Shown: positions 41,545 through 50,495 of the stretch, piece after piece | How positions within the stretch are numbered: the first letter of the stretch is position 1 | Layout: every line of letters begins with the position of its first letter | Assembly: GCA_040220855.1 (NCBI GenBank) | Contig: JAVJVZ010000057.1 | Location: 20,504 to 84,503, forward strand | DNA: 64,000 bases | Direction of reading: 5' to 3' | DNA from: JACKNG01 sp040220855 | GTDB taxonomy: Bacteria > Pseudomonadota > Gammaproteobacteria > Ga0077536 | The notes under the pieces: generated by a model | Seen by the model: only the letters and a program-made list of their open reading frames with translations | Database searches by the model: none | What the model was told of the DNA's origin: nothing | Made by a program: the position numbers and the translations under genes

Positions 41545-41991
41545 TCACCCCTGCGCGGCGTGCTTCGCGCGGATGAAGTCGCGCTGCGAGAGGTGCAGCA
41601 GGTCGGCAATCTTGCGCACGTAATACTCTTCGTAGCGATCGACGCGCCCGTCGGCATAGGCGACCCGCCACAGCATCAGCAACAGCTCGTACTTGTGCGC
41701 GTGGTCGAGCCTGTCGTTGACCACCGAGGTGAAATCGTACAGCGACACCGCCTCGTCGACGGCGGCGTCGGCACTCGCCATCAGGGCTTCGAGCTCGTCG
41801 GCATCGACCGCGCAGATGCGCGCGACCGCCTCGCAGACGGCATGCCGTTCGGCCACGTCGACGTCGTGGTCCGCGCGCGAGATTTCGAGCAGCAGCGCCG
41901 CCACCGCGAGCGGCAGGGTGTGCGCCGGATCGTCATCCACCGCGTAGCGCGCGATCTGGGCGTCGAACAGGGTCTTGAGCGTTTTCAGCAT
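41545..41991 (-). CDS. TerB-like protein
   Basis: A 148-residue helical protein of the TerB family (cytoplasmic, metal- or membrane-linked; named for tellurite resistance but mostly of unknown role). Landmarks are LPLAVAALLLEISRADHDVDVAERHAV, with its acidic helix, and the repeat ELLLMLWRVAYADGRVDRYEEYYVRKIADLLHL. Asp/Glu pairs in both repeats could bind a divalent metal. It starts at the ATG at 41991, divergent from rsmE, and no other ter genes are near. Confidence 0.85.
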   Translation of the reverse strand: MLKTLKTLFDAQIARYAVDDDPAHTLPLAVAALLLEISRADHDVDVAERHAVCEAVARICAVDADELEALMASADAAVDEAVSLYDFTSVVNDRLDHAHKYELLLMLWRVAYADGRVDRYEEYYVRKIADLLHLSQRDFIRAKHAAQG

Positions 41992-42075
41992 GCAGCTTTG
42001 GCAAGATGTGCGAGGGCCCCATGGTAACGGCCACGCGCCGCAAGGCGAAATGCGCGCGCCCGGCGCGCCAGCCGT

Positions 42076-42081
42076 TACACT
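42076..42081 (+). promoter_or_regulatory. Candidate -10 box (TACACT) for rsmE
   Basis: TACACT followed by GG, 39 bases before the ATG at 42121. There is no clear -35. It is of the same type as the box before argH. Confidence 0.3.
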
Positions 42082-42120
42082 GGCGGCTCGAGCCCGCGTG
42101 CATCGCCAAGATTGCTGCCC

Positions 42121-42846
42121 ATGCCCCGTCTCTACGTCGACCATGCGCTCGTCTCCGGGCAGGAGATCGAGCTGCCGCCCGCCAGCGCGCACCACGTGCG
42201 CAGCGTGCTGCGCCTGGCACGGGACAGCGATGTCGTGGTCTTCGATGGCCGCGGTAGCGTGCACGAAGCACGCCTGACGCTCGTCGCGCGCGAGAGCGTA
42301 CGCGCGCTGATCGGCCCGGCGCTGCCGGCAAGCGGTGAATCGCCGCTCGCGGTCACGCTGGTGCAGTCGATCTCGCGCGGCGAGCGCATGGACTACACCA
42401 TCCAGAAGGCGGTCGAGCTCGGCGTCCAGCGCATCGTGCCGGTGACCAGCCAGCGCACCGTGGTGCGTCTCGATGCGCGCCGCGCCGACAAGCGCCTCGA
42501 GCACTGGCGCGGCGTGATCCAGCACGCTGCCGAGCAGAGCGGGCGCGCGCTGCTGCCGCAACTCGACGCGGTCAGCAGCCTCGCACAGTGGCTCGACCTG
42601 CACGGCGGCGCAGGCGGCTTCCTGCTGCAACCGGGCGCGGCGGTGCCGCTCGCGCGCGCACCGCGCCCGCCCGGCGCCGTGGTGCTGTTCGCCGGCCCCG
42701 AAGGCGGCTTCGACACGCGCGAGATCGACCGCCTCACGGGCGCCGGCGTCACCAGCGTGTCGCTCGGCCCACGTATCCTGCGGACCGAGACCGCGGCCTT
42801 GTGCGCGCTGGCAGTGATGCAGGCCCAGTGGGGCGACCTCGCCTGA
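42121..42846 (+). CDS. rsmE: 16S rRNA m3U1498 methyltransferase RsmE
   Basis: A 241-residue SPOUT methyltransferase that methylates N3 of U1498 in 16S rRNA. The N-terminal PUA-like part starts MPRLYVD and has ASAHHVRSVLRLARDSDVVVFDG. The trefoil-knot SAM site is at the end: LFAGPEGGFDTREID and SVSLGPRILRTETAALCAL. SRGERMDYTIQKAVELGVQRIVPV is another hallmark. An ATG three codons upstream (42112) is possible. It is a normal housekeeping gene, read alone. Confidence 0.95.
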   Translation: MPRLYVDHALVSGQEIELPPASAHHVRSVLRLARDSDVVVFDGRGSVHEARLTLVARESVRALIGPALPASGESPLAVTLVQSISRGERMDYTIQKAVELGVQRIVPVTSQRTVVRLDARRADKRLEHWRGVIQHAAEQSGRALLPQLDAVSSLAQWLDLHGGAGGFLLQPGAAVPLARAPRPPGAVVLFAGPEGGFDTREIDRLTGAGVTSVSLGPRILRTETAALCALAVMQAQWGDLA

Positions 42847-42978
42847 GTCGTGCTGCCGTTACAGCGCACCGGCGTGCCGATCACCCGGCAGTACTGGTGC
42901 CGAATGCTCACCGCGCCGTCACCGCAGCGCGCAGGCCCGCCGCGCGCGGATGCGGAGATAGCCATCGCGGCGTTGCGG

Positions 42979-43707
42979 TCAGCGCCCGCGCAGGCTGCGG
43001 CGCACGGTGCCGAGCAGGCGGCGGCTGACGAGAAGGCGCTCCGGCACGGCGTGGAACACCACCACCGTGTTGCCCTCGGCGTCACGCTCGAGCCCCTTCA
43101 CCGCCGCGCGGTTGACCAGCGCATTGCGGTGCACGCGCACCAGCTCCGCGGCGAACTCCTCTTCGAGCGCACGCAGGGTGTCTTCGATCAGCAGACGCTC
43201 GCCCGCGGCCACGGCGCTGACGTAACCGTGATCGGCCTGGAAGTAGACCACTTCGGCGACCGGCAGCAGGCGCAGTGACCCGCCAATCACCGCGCTGACG
43301 TGGCGACGTTCACCACGCGTATCGAGCGGCGTCAGCGCGACGTGGCCGGCGCGCAGCACCGTGGCGCGCTCGAGCGCGGCAGCGAGGCGCTCCCGTCGTA
43401 CCGGTTTGAGCAGGTAATCGACGGCACGCGCCTCGAACGCGGCCAGCGCGTGCTCGTCGTAGGCGGTGGTGAACACCACCGCCGGCGGCGCCGCCAGCTT
43501 GGCCAGGTGCTGGGCCGCTTCGAGCCCATCCATGCCCGGCATGCGAACGTCGAGCAGTACCACGTCGGGCGCGAGCTGCGCGACGGCTTCCAGCGCAGCG
43601 ACGCCGTTCGCCGCTTCGCCGACCACCTGTGCCGTGCCGAGCTCGTCGACCAGCGCGGCGAGGCGCCGCCGCGCGAGCGGCTCGTCGTCGACCACCAGGA
43701 TCTTCAT
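42979..43707 (-). CDS. algR: LytTR response regulator AlgR
   Basis: A 242-residue response regulator: a receiver domain (residues 1-120, phospho-acceptor Asp54 in VVLLDVRMPGMDG) and a C-terminal LytTR DNA-binding domain (about 145-242, with VVYFQADHGYVSAVAAG and ELVRVHRNALVNRAAVKGLERD). With the adjacent sensor it matches Pseudomonas AlgR, which controls type IV pilus minor pilins, alginate and biofilm genes. Its ATG overlaps the algZ stop (ATGA, 43704-43707). Position beside argH, as in Pseudomonas, supports orthology. Confidence 0.9.
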   Translation of the reverse strand: MKILVVDDEPLARRRLAALVDELGTAQVVGEAANGVAALEAVAQLAPDVVLLDVRMPGMDGLEAAQHLAKLAAPPAVVFTTAYDEHALAAFEARAVDYLLKPVRRERLAAALERATVLRAGHVALTPLDTRGERRHVSAVIGGSLRLLPVAEVVYFQADHGYVSAVAAGERLLIEDTLRALEEEFAAELVRVHRNALVNRAAVKGLERDAEGNTVVVFHAVPERLLVSRRLLGTVRRSLRGR

Positions 43708-44789
43708 GCCGCGTCCGCCGCCGGCGCCGTGATCGGTACGGACAGTCGTACCTGGTAACGCCCCTCGGCGAGCGTCGTATGCATGACGGCACTTTCGCCG
43801 AAGTGCGCGCGCAGGCGTTCGCGCACGTTGTCGAGCGCCATGCGGTTGCCCTGGTGGCGTCCGCGCGTGCCCGGCGTGGCCGGGTTGCTCACCGCAATCT
43901 CGAGACGGCGACCCCGCGCGCCGATGACGATCTCGATGATGCCACCGTCCGGTGCCGGTTCGATGCCGTGGTAAATGGCATTCTCGACGATTGGCTGCAG
44001 GCTCAGCAGCGGCAGACGCGCTTCGTCCGGCAGGGGCGTGAGCTGCCAGCGTACGTCGAGTCGCTCGCCGAGGCGCAGGCGCTCGATGCTCAGGTAGCGC
44101 TCGACGAAGGCAAGTTCCTCGGCCACCGGCACCGGCGCGCGTGCATCGGCAAGGCTCGCCCGGAACAGGTCGGCGAGGTCTTCGACCGCCCGCTCGGCGG
44201 CGGCGGGGTCGCTGCGCGTCAGGCTCGCGATCGTGTTCATGCAATTGAAGAAGAAATGCGGGCGGATGCGCGCGTGCAGTGCCTGCAGGCGCGCCTGCGC
44301 CTCGGAGGCGAGGCGATGGCGGTAATGGAACTGCACGTAGAAGTAACGCAGCATGAGCGCCGCCACCACCGCACTGACGAGCACGGTGCGCAGGATCAGC
44401 TCACCACGCGAGAGCTGCGTCAGCGCGCCGGCGCCGATCAGCGGGTTGACCACCCACCAGGCGAGTTCGGCGACCGCCCAGGTCACCAGCAGCACCAGCG
44501 CGTAGCTGATCACCGTGATCGCGCGCTCGTCGAGTCCGTTCAGCGGGCGCCGCGCGAGACACAGTGCGGCGGCCGCCGACAGGCCTAGCCACTGCGTGTA
44601 GAGCGACAGTACCGCGAGTTCGTCGAAGAATCCGGTGCCGAAGCCGCGCGCACCGACGACGATGATCAACGCGACCAGCTCGCTCACCACCACGACCACG
44701 AACAGCGCCGTGAAGCCACACAGGTCGGGCAGGAACACCGGGCGCGGTGGCGCCGCCGACGGATCCGTCACTGCCAGCTCGTCTGCCAT
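43704..44789 (-). CDS. algZ: Sensor kinase AlgZ/FimS
   Basis: A 361-residue inner-membrane sensor of the LytS/YehU type. It has four to five membrane helices in the first 150 residues, a His-kinase core with His178 in ARIRPHFFFNCMNTIASL, and a GHKL ATPase domain (SLQPIVENAIYHG with the N-box asparagine). In Pseudomonas FimS passes PilY1-dependent surface signals to AlgR. The order argH (divergent) then fimS-algR is kept. The start ATG at 44789 has an in-frame neighbourhood without better options. Phosphotransfer cannot be shown from sequence, but the key residues are present. Confidence 0.88.
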   Translation of the reverse strand: MADELAVTDPSAAPPRPVFLPDLCGFTALFVVVVVSELVALIIVVGARGFGTGFFDELAVLSLYTQWLGLSAAAALCLARRPLNGLDERAITVISYALVLLVTWAVAELAWWVVNPLIGAGALTQLSRGELILRTVLVSAVVAALMLRYFYVQFHYRHRLASEAQARLQALHARIRPHFFFNCMNTIASLTRSDPAAAERAVEDLADLFRASLADARAPVPVAEELAFVERYLSIERLRLGERLDVRWQLTPLPDEARLPLLSLQPIVENAIYHGIEPAPDGGIIEIVIGARGRRLEIAVSNPATPGTRGRHQGNRMALDNVRERLRAHFGESAVMHTTLAEGRYQVRLSVPITAPAADAA

Positions 44790-44956
44790 CTCCGTTCAGC
44801 GATCCCCTGCATGTCACCGTCGCCGCCTGCGTGCACGCGGGCGCGCGAGCAGTGTAGCCGGCGGCGGTGCCGGCGTGCGCCACAGGTGACCACACACGGC
44901 GCGCCACGCGACGCGACGGCGTCGCCGCACGACCGGCCAGGAACCTGCCGCTGCGC

Positions 44957-44962
44957 TATACT
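44957..44962 (+). promoter_or_regulatory. Candidate -10 box (TATACT) for the argH operon
   Basis: TATACT followed by GGCGC lies 50 bases before the argH start. It sits in the 223-base gap between divergent algZ and argH. A TTGACA-like -35 is lacking. Confidence 0.35.
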
Positions 44963-45012
44963 GGCGCGCAAATTCCTTTCCATTCCGCACACTTACCCGA
45001 GCCTCACCCAGC

Positions 45013-46416
45013 ATGCCAGCGACACCCGAGCCCGAGAAGCCCTGGGGCGGACGATTCACCGCTCCCACCGATGCCTTCGTCGAGGAGTTCACCGCCTCGG
45101 TCGGCTTCGACCAGCGCCTCGCGCTGCACGACATCCAGGGCTCGGTCGCGCACGCGCGCATGCTCTCCGAGTGCGGCGTGTTGAGTGCCGCGGAGTTCGC
45201 CGCCATCGAGGAAGGGCTCGGCGCAGTGCGCGCGGACATCGAGGCCGGCCGCTTCAGCTGGTCGGTCAAGCTCGAAGACGTGCACATGAACGTCGAGCGT
45301 GCGCTGGTCGCGCGCATCGGCGACGTCGGCAAGAAACTGCACACCGCGCGTTCGCCCAACGACCAGGTGGCAACCGACATCCGCCTGTACCTGCGCGAAC
45401 GTATCGACGGCATCATCGCCGCGCTCGCCGAGCTCCTGCGCGGGCTGGTGACGCTCGCCGAGCGCGAAGCCGCCACGCTGATGCCCGGCTACACGCACCT
45501 GCAGGCGGCGCAACCGATCAGCTTCGGCCACCACATGCTGGCCTGGTTCGAGATGGTGCTGCGCGACGCCGAGCGCCTGCGCGACTGCCGCCGGCGCGTC
45601 AACGTGCTGCCGCTCGGCGCCGGTGCGCTGGCCGGCACCACCTTTCCCATCGACCGCGCGCGCGTCGCCGAGCTGCTCGGCTTCGACGCGGTGGCAGAGA
45701 ATTCGCTCGACGCGGTCAGCGATCGCGACTTCGCCATCGAGTTCACCGCCTGTGCTTCGATCCTGATGATGCACTACTCGCGCATGGCCGAAGAGCTCGT
45801 GCTGTGGAACTCGCAGGCGTTCGGCTTCATCGATATCGCCGATGCCTTCTGCACCGGTTCCTCGATGATGCCGCAGAAGAAGAATCCTGACGTGCCGGAA
45901 CTCGTGCGCGGCAAGTCGGGCCGCGTGTTCGGCCACCTGGTCGGTTTGCTCACGCTGATGAAGAGCCAGCCGCTCGCCTATAACAAGGACAACCAGGAAG
46001 ACAAGGAGCCGCTGTTCGACACCATCGACACCGTCGACGCCGCGACGCGCGCCTTCGCCGAGCTGGTGCCGACGCTCAGCGTGCGCCGGGAGCGTTTGCG
46101 CGCGGCGGCGGCCCAAGGTTTCATCAACGCGACCGATCTCGCCGATCACCTTGTGCGCATGGGACGCCCGTTCCGCGATGCCCACGCGGTGGTCGGCGCG
46201 GCGGTCGCGCTTGCCGTCGAGCGCGGCTGCGCGCTCGAGGACCTCAGCCTCGAGGACTACCGCCGTTTCGATGCCGAGCTCGACGAATCCATCTTCAGCG
46301 CGCTCGACATGGACCGCGCGCTCAACGCCCGTGACCACTTCGGCGGCACCGCGCCCGCCCAGGTGCTGGCGGCCTGCATCCGCGCCCGCGAACGCATCGC
46401 GCGCGCGCTCGCCTGA
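45013..46416 (+). CDS. argH: Argininosuccinate lyase
   Basis: A 467-residue fumarase/aspartase-superfamily enzyme, the last step of arginine synthesis (argininosuccinate to arginine plus fumarate). The signature GSSMMPQKKNPD with its catalytic flexible loop is present, as are the opening KPWGGRFTAPTDAFVEEFTASVGFD and TARSPNDQVATDIRLYLRE and the catalytic-histidine block MPGYTHLQAAQPISFGHH. It opens an apparent operon with asmA-like, START-like, mutY and yggX, with gaps of 5-75 bases. The neighbour on the other side is algZ, divergent. Confidence 0.97.
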   Translation: MPATPEPEKPWGGRFTAPTDAFVEEFTASVGFDQRLALHDIQGSVAHARMLSECGVLSAAEFAAIEEGLGAVRADIEAGRFSWSVKLEDVHMNVERALVARIGDVGKKLHTARSPNDQVATDIRLYLRERIDGIIAALAELLRGLVTLAEREAATLMPGYTHLQAAQPISFGHHMLAWFEMVLRDAERLRDCRRRVNVLPLGAGALAGTTFPIDRARVAELLGFDAVAENSLDAVSDRDFAIEFTACASILMMHYSRMAEELVLWNSQAFGFIDIADAFCTGSSMMPQKKNPDVPELVRGKSGRVFGHLVGLLTLMKSQPLAYNKDNQEDKEPLFDTIDTVDAATRAFAELVPTLSVRRERLRAAAAQGFINATDLADHLVRMGRPFRDAHAVVGAAVALAVERGCALEDLSLEDYRRFDAELDESIFSALDMDRALNARDHFGGTAPAQVLAACIRARERIARALA

Positions 46417-46437
46417 CCCGCGTCAAAGGAGAATCGC

Positions 46438-49400
46438 ATGAAGGCACTCAAAGCGCTCATTCTCATCGTCGTCGTGCTCGTCGTGCTGGTGGTCGGCGGC
46501 GTCGCCGCCTTCCTCGCCCTCGTCGACCCCAACGATTACAAGGACGAGATCGCGGCGAAGGTGCGCGAAGCGACCGGCCGCGAGCTGGTACTCGAAGGGC
46601 CACTCGAACTCGGGCTGTATCCGAAGATTCGCCTGCAGGCAGGACCGCTCAGGTTGAGCAACGCGGCCGGCTTCGGCGACGCGCCGTTCTTTGCCGCCGA
46701 GCGCATCCAGGTCGCCGTCGCCACGCTGCCGCTGCTCAGCCGCCGCCTGGAGATGGACAAGGTCATCCTGCACGGACTCAGCGTGAACCTCGCGAAAAGC
46801 GCCGACGGCACCACCAACTGGGCCGATCTCGCCGGCGAGGGCGCCGCCGAGGAGGAGGAACGCGGCGGCGACGGGCTTGCAGCCATCGTGCTGGGCGGCG
46901 TCGACATCCAGAACGGCCGCGTGCACTACAGCGATGCCACGACTGGGCAGGAAGTCACCATTGCCGACATCACCGCCGAGACCGGTGCGCTCACCCTCGG
47001 CGAACCGGTCGCGTTCAGCCTCGCGCTGACGGCGACGGCCAACCAGCCGACGCTCGACAGTGACGTCAAGCTCACCGGCACCGTCTCCTACAACCTCGAC
47101 GACGAGCACTACGTGATCGAGCCGCTCGCACTGCAGACCGTGATGCGCGGCGATCATCTGTCCGGCGGTCAGGCGACCATCGATTTCGGCGCCAGCATCG
47201 ACATCAACCTCGACGAGGAGACGCTCACCGTCAGCGGGCTCACGTTGAACGGCCTCGGCACCGAGGTGAGCGGTGCATTTGCCGCGCGCGACATCGAGGA
47301 CGACAAACCGAGCGCGAAGGGCAACCTGGTCGTCACCGGTAAGGACATTGCGGCCCTCTTCAATGCCTTCGAGCTGCCGGTCGGCCAGCAGCTCGCCGGC
47401 ATCAAGGATCGCAGCTTCGATTTCAAGACTGCTTTCGATGCCGACATGGACACCGGCAAGGTGATCGTCTCCGAGCTCGATGGCCACCTCCTCGGCGCCA
47501 TGCTCGGCGGCAATTTCACCGCGAGCGGCGCCGATACCGACCAGCCGAGCGCCACGGGCACGCTGGCGATGAGCGGACCGGATCTGCCGGCCCTGCTCGC
47601 CATCGTCGGGCAGCTGCAGGGTGCCGATGCCGAGACGCTGAAGACGCTGCGCGACGCGCTTGCGAAAGCCGGCGACAAGTCCTTCGCCATCAATGCCGAC
47701 CTCGATGCCAACCTCGCCGACAACGGCCGCGCCGCGCTGCCGCGCCTCGAAGCGACGCTGCTCGGCAACACCATCAAGGGCAACCTCGCCGCGACGCGCG
47801 CCGACACCGAGGAACCGGCGGTGAAAGGGCACCTCGAAGCCGCCGGCCCGGACTTCCCCACGCTCGCCACCGTGGTCGCGGCGCTGCAGGGCACCGACGC
47901 CGCCGCGCTCAAGAGCCTCGGCGCGGCCCTCGGCGGCGCCGCCGACAAGTCGTTCAAGGTAGCCGCCGACGTCGACGCCGATCTCGCCAAGGGCACCGCC
48001 GATCTGCCGACGCTCGAGGCAACCCTGCTCGGCAACCAGGTCAGCGGCCATGTCGCCGCGCGCAACCTCGACAAGGACGAGCCCGCCGCGAGCGGCGCGC
48101 TCACCGCGCGCGGCGGTGACCTGCCGGCCATGCTCGCCATCGCCTCGCAGTTCCAGGCCGACGGCGCGGCACTGCGCGACATGGCCAAGCGCCTGACGAA
48201 GGAGAAGAACAAGTCCTTCGAGGTGGAGGTCGGTTTCGACGCCGATCTCGGCAGCGGCAGCATCGAGCTGCCCAAGCTCTCCGCCGACCTGCTCGGCCTC
48301 GCCGTGCGTGGCGGGTTGACCGGCAAGAACGTCGACTTCGAGGACGGCAAGGGCCAGCTCGACGGCAAGCTCGGTGTGACCTCGAGCGATCTCGGCACGC
48401 TGCTGCGCAGCGCCGGCCAGGACGATCTGGCCAAGTCCCTGCGCTCGCTCGCACTCGACGTCGGTATCAAGGGTTCGTTGTCCGACCTGACCTTCGCACC
48501 GCTCTCACTGGTCACGCAGGTCAAGAGCCCCGAGGTCAAGCAGCCGGTCGACCTCAAAGTGACCGCCGGCGCCGCGCGCGCCAACCTCGACAAGGACACC
48601 CTTACGGTTGAGAACCTGAGGGTCACCGGTCTCGGCCTGAACGCCAAGGCGAATCTCGACGCCAGCAATCTCTCCGAGCAGCCGCGCTTCAACGGCACGC
48701 TCGAAGTGCCCGCGTTCAACCTGCGCAAGTTGCTCGCGAGCCTCAATCTCGACGTGCCGGAGACCTCCGATCCGAAGGCGCTGACCAGCATCGCGCTGAA
48801 CAGCAAGCTGGCCGGCTCGACCAACGCCATCAAGCTCGATGACCTCGCGATCAAGCTCGACGATACGAACATCAAGGGCAATGTCGACGTGAAGAGCTTC
48901 GAAGGCCCCAACCTCAGCTTCGGCATCGGCATCGACAGCCTCAACGTCGATCGCTACATGGCACCCGGGGAAGAGGGCAAGGCCGCCGCGGCCACGCCCG
49001 AGGCCGCCGCGGCCGGCGCCGCCTCCGAGCTGCCGGTCGAAACGCTGCGCGCGCTCAAGATCAAGGGCGAACTGCTGGTCGGCAAGCTGGTGCTGTCCGG
49101 TGCGACCTTGTCCGACGTCAAGTTCGCAATCGACGCGAACAATGGACGCATCCAGCTTTCCCCGCTCGGCGCCAAGCTCTATGACGGCAGCTACGATGGT
49201 GCAATCGGCCTCGACGCCACCGGCGCCGCGGCCCAGCTCGCGCTGAAGACGGCGTTGCAGGGCGTGAAGGTCGAACCGCTGCTCAAGGACACGGTGCAGA
49301 ACGACATGCTGTCCGGCGTGGTCAGCTTCGAGTCGATGCTGCGCGGCGTGGGTGGGGACCCGGAACGCCTGAAGAAATCGCTGAATGGCAATGGCAAGTT

Positions 49401-49905
49401 CAGCACCGTCGACGGCGTCTTCCGCGGCGTCGACGCGGTCGGCGTGTTGCGCGCGGTCGAGCAGATGATCGAGTGCAAGTGCCCGGTGCCGCTGCCCGAG
49501 GGTGGCGAGACCCGCTTCAGCTCGCTCGGCGGCACGCTGGACGTCAAGAAGGGCGTGATCCACAACCAGGATCTGCTGCTCGCCGGCGACGGCTTCAAGA
49601 TTACCGGCAAGGGCATGCTCGCCAACCTGCACGACAACACGGTCAAGTACGATCTCGAGCTCTCCGTCGACGAGGCACGCAAGGAAACCACCAACGCCAA
49701 CTACAACCTCGGCGGCTACGGCGTGCCGATTAAGTGCCGTGGCAAACTCGAGTCGCCCTCGTGCCTGCCCGATGCCGGCAAGATCCTTTCCCAGGTGGTC
49801 AAGAAGGCCGCCAAGAAGGAGATCGAGAAGAAGGTCGGCGACAAGATCAAGGACGCTGTCGGCGGCGAGGCCGGCGAAGCGCTGAAGGAAATCTTCAAGT
49901 TCTGA
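46438..49905 (+). CDS. AsmA-family protein with tandem repeats
   Basis: A 1155-residue AsmA-type protein: one N-terminal membrane helix (LILIVVVLVVLVVGGVAAFLAL), the AsmA opening DPNDYKDEIAAKVREATGRELVLEGP, and a very long periplasmic beta-rich chain as in lipid-bridge proteins of this class. The middle holds three clear repeats of about 90 residues (374-463, 464-552, 553-642) with GxLxxxGxDLPxLLA, DKSFxxxADxDADLAxG and LExTLLGNxxxG in each, and weaker copies before (296-373) and after (643 on). Its C terminus has lysine-rich helices (KKAAKKEIEKKVGDKIKD). The ATG follows AAAGGAG. It lies 21 bases after argH. The family is linked to outer-membrane lipid homeostasis; the function here is inferred. 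Confidence 0.85.
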   Translation: MKALKALILIVVVLVVLVVGGVAAFLALVDPNDYKDEIAAKVREATGRELVLEGPLELGLYPKIRLQAGPLRLSNAAGFGDAPFFAAERIQVAVATLPLLSRRLEMDKVILHGLSVNLAKSADGTTNWADLAGEGAAEEEERGGDGLAAIVLGGVDIQNGRVHYSDATTGQEVTIADITAETGALTLGEPVAFSLALTATANQPTLDSDVKLTGTVSYNLDDEHYVIEPLALQTVMRGDHLSGGQATIDFGASIDINLDEETLTVSGLTLNGLGTEVSGAFAARDIEDDKPSAKGNLVVTGKDIAALFNAFELPVGQQLAGIKDRSFDFKTAFDADMDTGKVIVSELDGHLLGAMLGGNFTASGADTDQPSATGTLAMSGPDLPALLAIVGQLQGADAETLKTLRDALAKAGDKSFAINADLDANLADNGRAALPRLEATLLGNTIKGNLAATRADTEEPAVKGHLEAAGPDFPTLATVVAALQGTDAAALKSLGAALGGAADKSFKVAADVDADLAKGTADLPTLEATLLGNQVSGHVAARNLDKDEPAASGALTARGGDLPAMLAIASQFQADGAALRDMAKRLTKEKNKSFEVEVGFDADLGSGSIELPKLSADLLGLAVRGGLTGKNVDFEDGKGQLDGKLGVTSSDLGTLLRSAGQDDLAKSLRSLALDVGIKGSLSDLTFAPLSLVTQVKSPEVKQPVDLKVTAGAARANLDKDTLTVENLRVTGLGLNAKANLDASNLSEQPRFNGTLEVPAFNLRKLLASLNLDVPETSDPKALTSIALNSKLAGSTNAIKLDDLAIKLDDTNIKGNVDVKSFEGPNLSFGIGIDSLNVDRYMAPGEEGKAAAATPEAAAAGAASELPVETLRALKIKGELLVGKLVLSGATLSDVKFAIDANNGRIQLSPLGAKLYDGSYDGAIGLDATGAAAQLALKTALQGVKVEPLLKDTVQNDMLSGVVSFESMLRGVGGDPERLKKSLNGNGKFSTVDGVFRGVDAVGVLRAVEQMIECKCPVPLPEGGETRFSSLGGTLDVKKGVIHNQDLLLAGDGFKITGKGMLANLHDNTVKYDLELSVDEARKETTNANYNLGGYGVPIKCRGKLESPSCLPDAGKILSQVVKKAAKKEIEKKVGDKIKDAVGGEAGEALKEIFKF

Positions 49906-49910
49906 GCGAC

Positions 49911-50495
49911 ATGCAGCGGGGGACGCGGGCGCTGCGATGGTTGGGCCTGCTCGCGGCCGCCGTCATGACACCCGCCAGCGCGTTCGACGACGAACAGGCC
50001 GCGGTGACATTTCACGGCAAAACCTATGCGTACCACTTCAGCGCCATGCTCGATGCCCCACTCGCCGCGGTGCGCGCGGTCGTCACCGACTACGACCGCC
50101 TCGGCCGCCTCAACGATTCCATCACCGACAGCCGTGTGCTCGAGCGCGACGGCCCGCATGCGCTGAGGCGCCTGCTCGCGCTGCGTCACTGCCTGCTGCT
50201 GTTCTGCTTCGACATGCGCTTCGTCGAGGATGTACGTATCGAAGACCACGAGCGTCTCACGGTGGTCAACACCACGGTGGTGCCGGCCGCGAGCAGCTTC
50301 GAGGACGGCGTCGCCGAGTGGCGCCTGGAAGCCGTCGGTCCCGCGCGCACGCGCATGACGCTCCGCGCCACGCAGACCCCGGACTTCTGGATCCCGCCGC
50401 TGATCGGCCCGCTGCTGCTCGAACGCGTGTTCGTGCGCGAAGTCCGCGAGACGACCGACAACATCGAGCGCCTCGCAGCGGCCACCGCACCATGA
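49911..50495 (+). CDS. Exported START/SRPBCC-like protein
   Basis: A 194-residue protein with a signal peptide (RWLGLLAAAVMTPASA, then FDDEQ) and an SRPBCC-type domain: AYHFSAMLDAPLAAVRAVVTDYDRLGRLNDSITDSRVLE is the characteristic first strand and helix, and the long C-terminal helix (LIGPLLLERVFVREVRETTDNIERLAA) closes the fold. Such domains bind hydrophobic ligands in a deep cavity. Its location after an AsmA-family gene suggests a role with lipids in the envelope, by inference. The stop overlaps the mutY start (ATGA). Confidence 0.8.
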   Translation: MQRGTRALRWLGLLAAAVMTPASAFDDEQAAVTFHGKTYAYHFSAMLDAPLAAVRAVVTDYDRLGRLNDSITDSRVLERDGPHALRRLLALRHCLLLFCFDMRFVEDVRIEDHERLTVVNTTVVPAASSFEDGVAEWRLEAVGPARTRMTLRATQTPDFWIPPLIGPLLLERVFVREVRETTDNIERLAAATAP

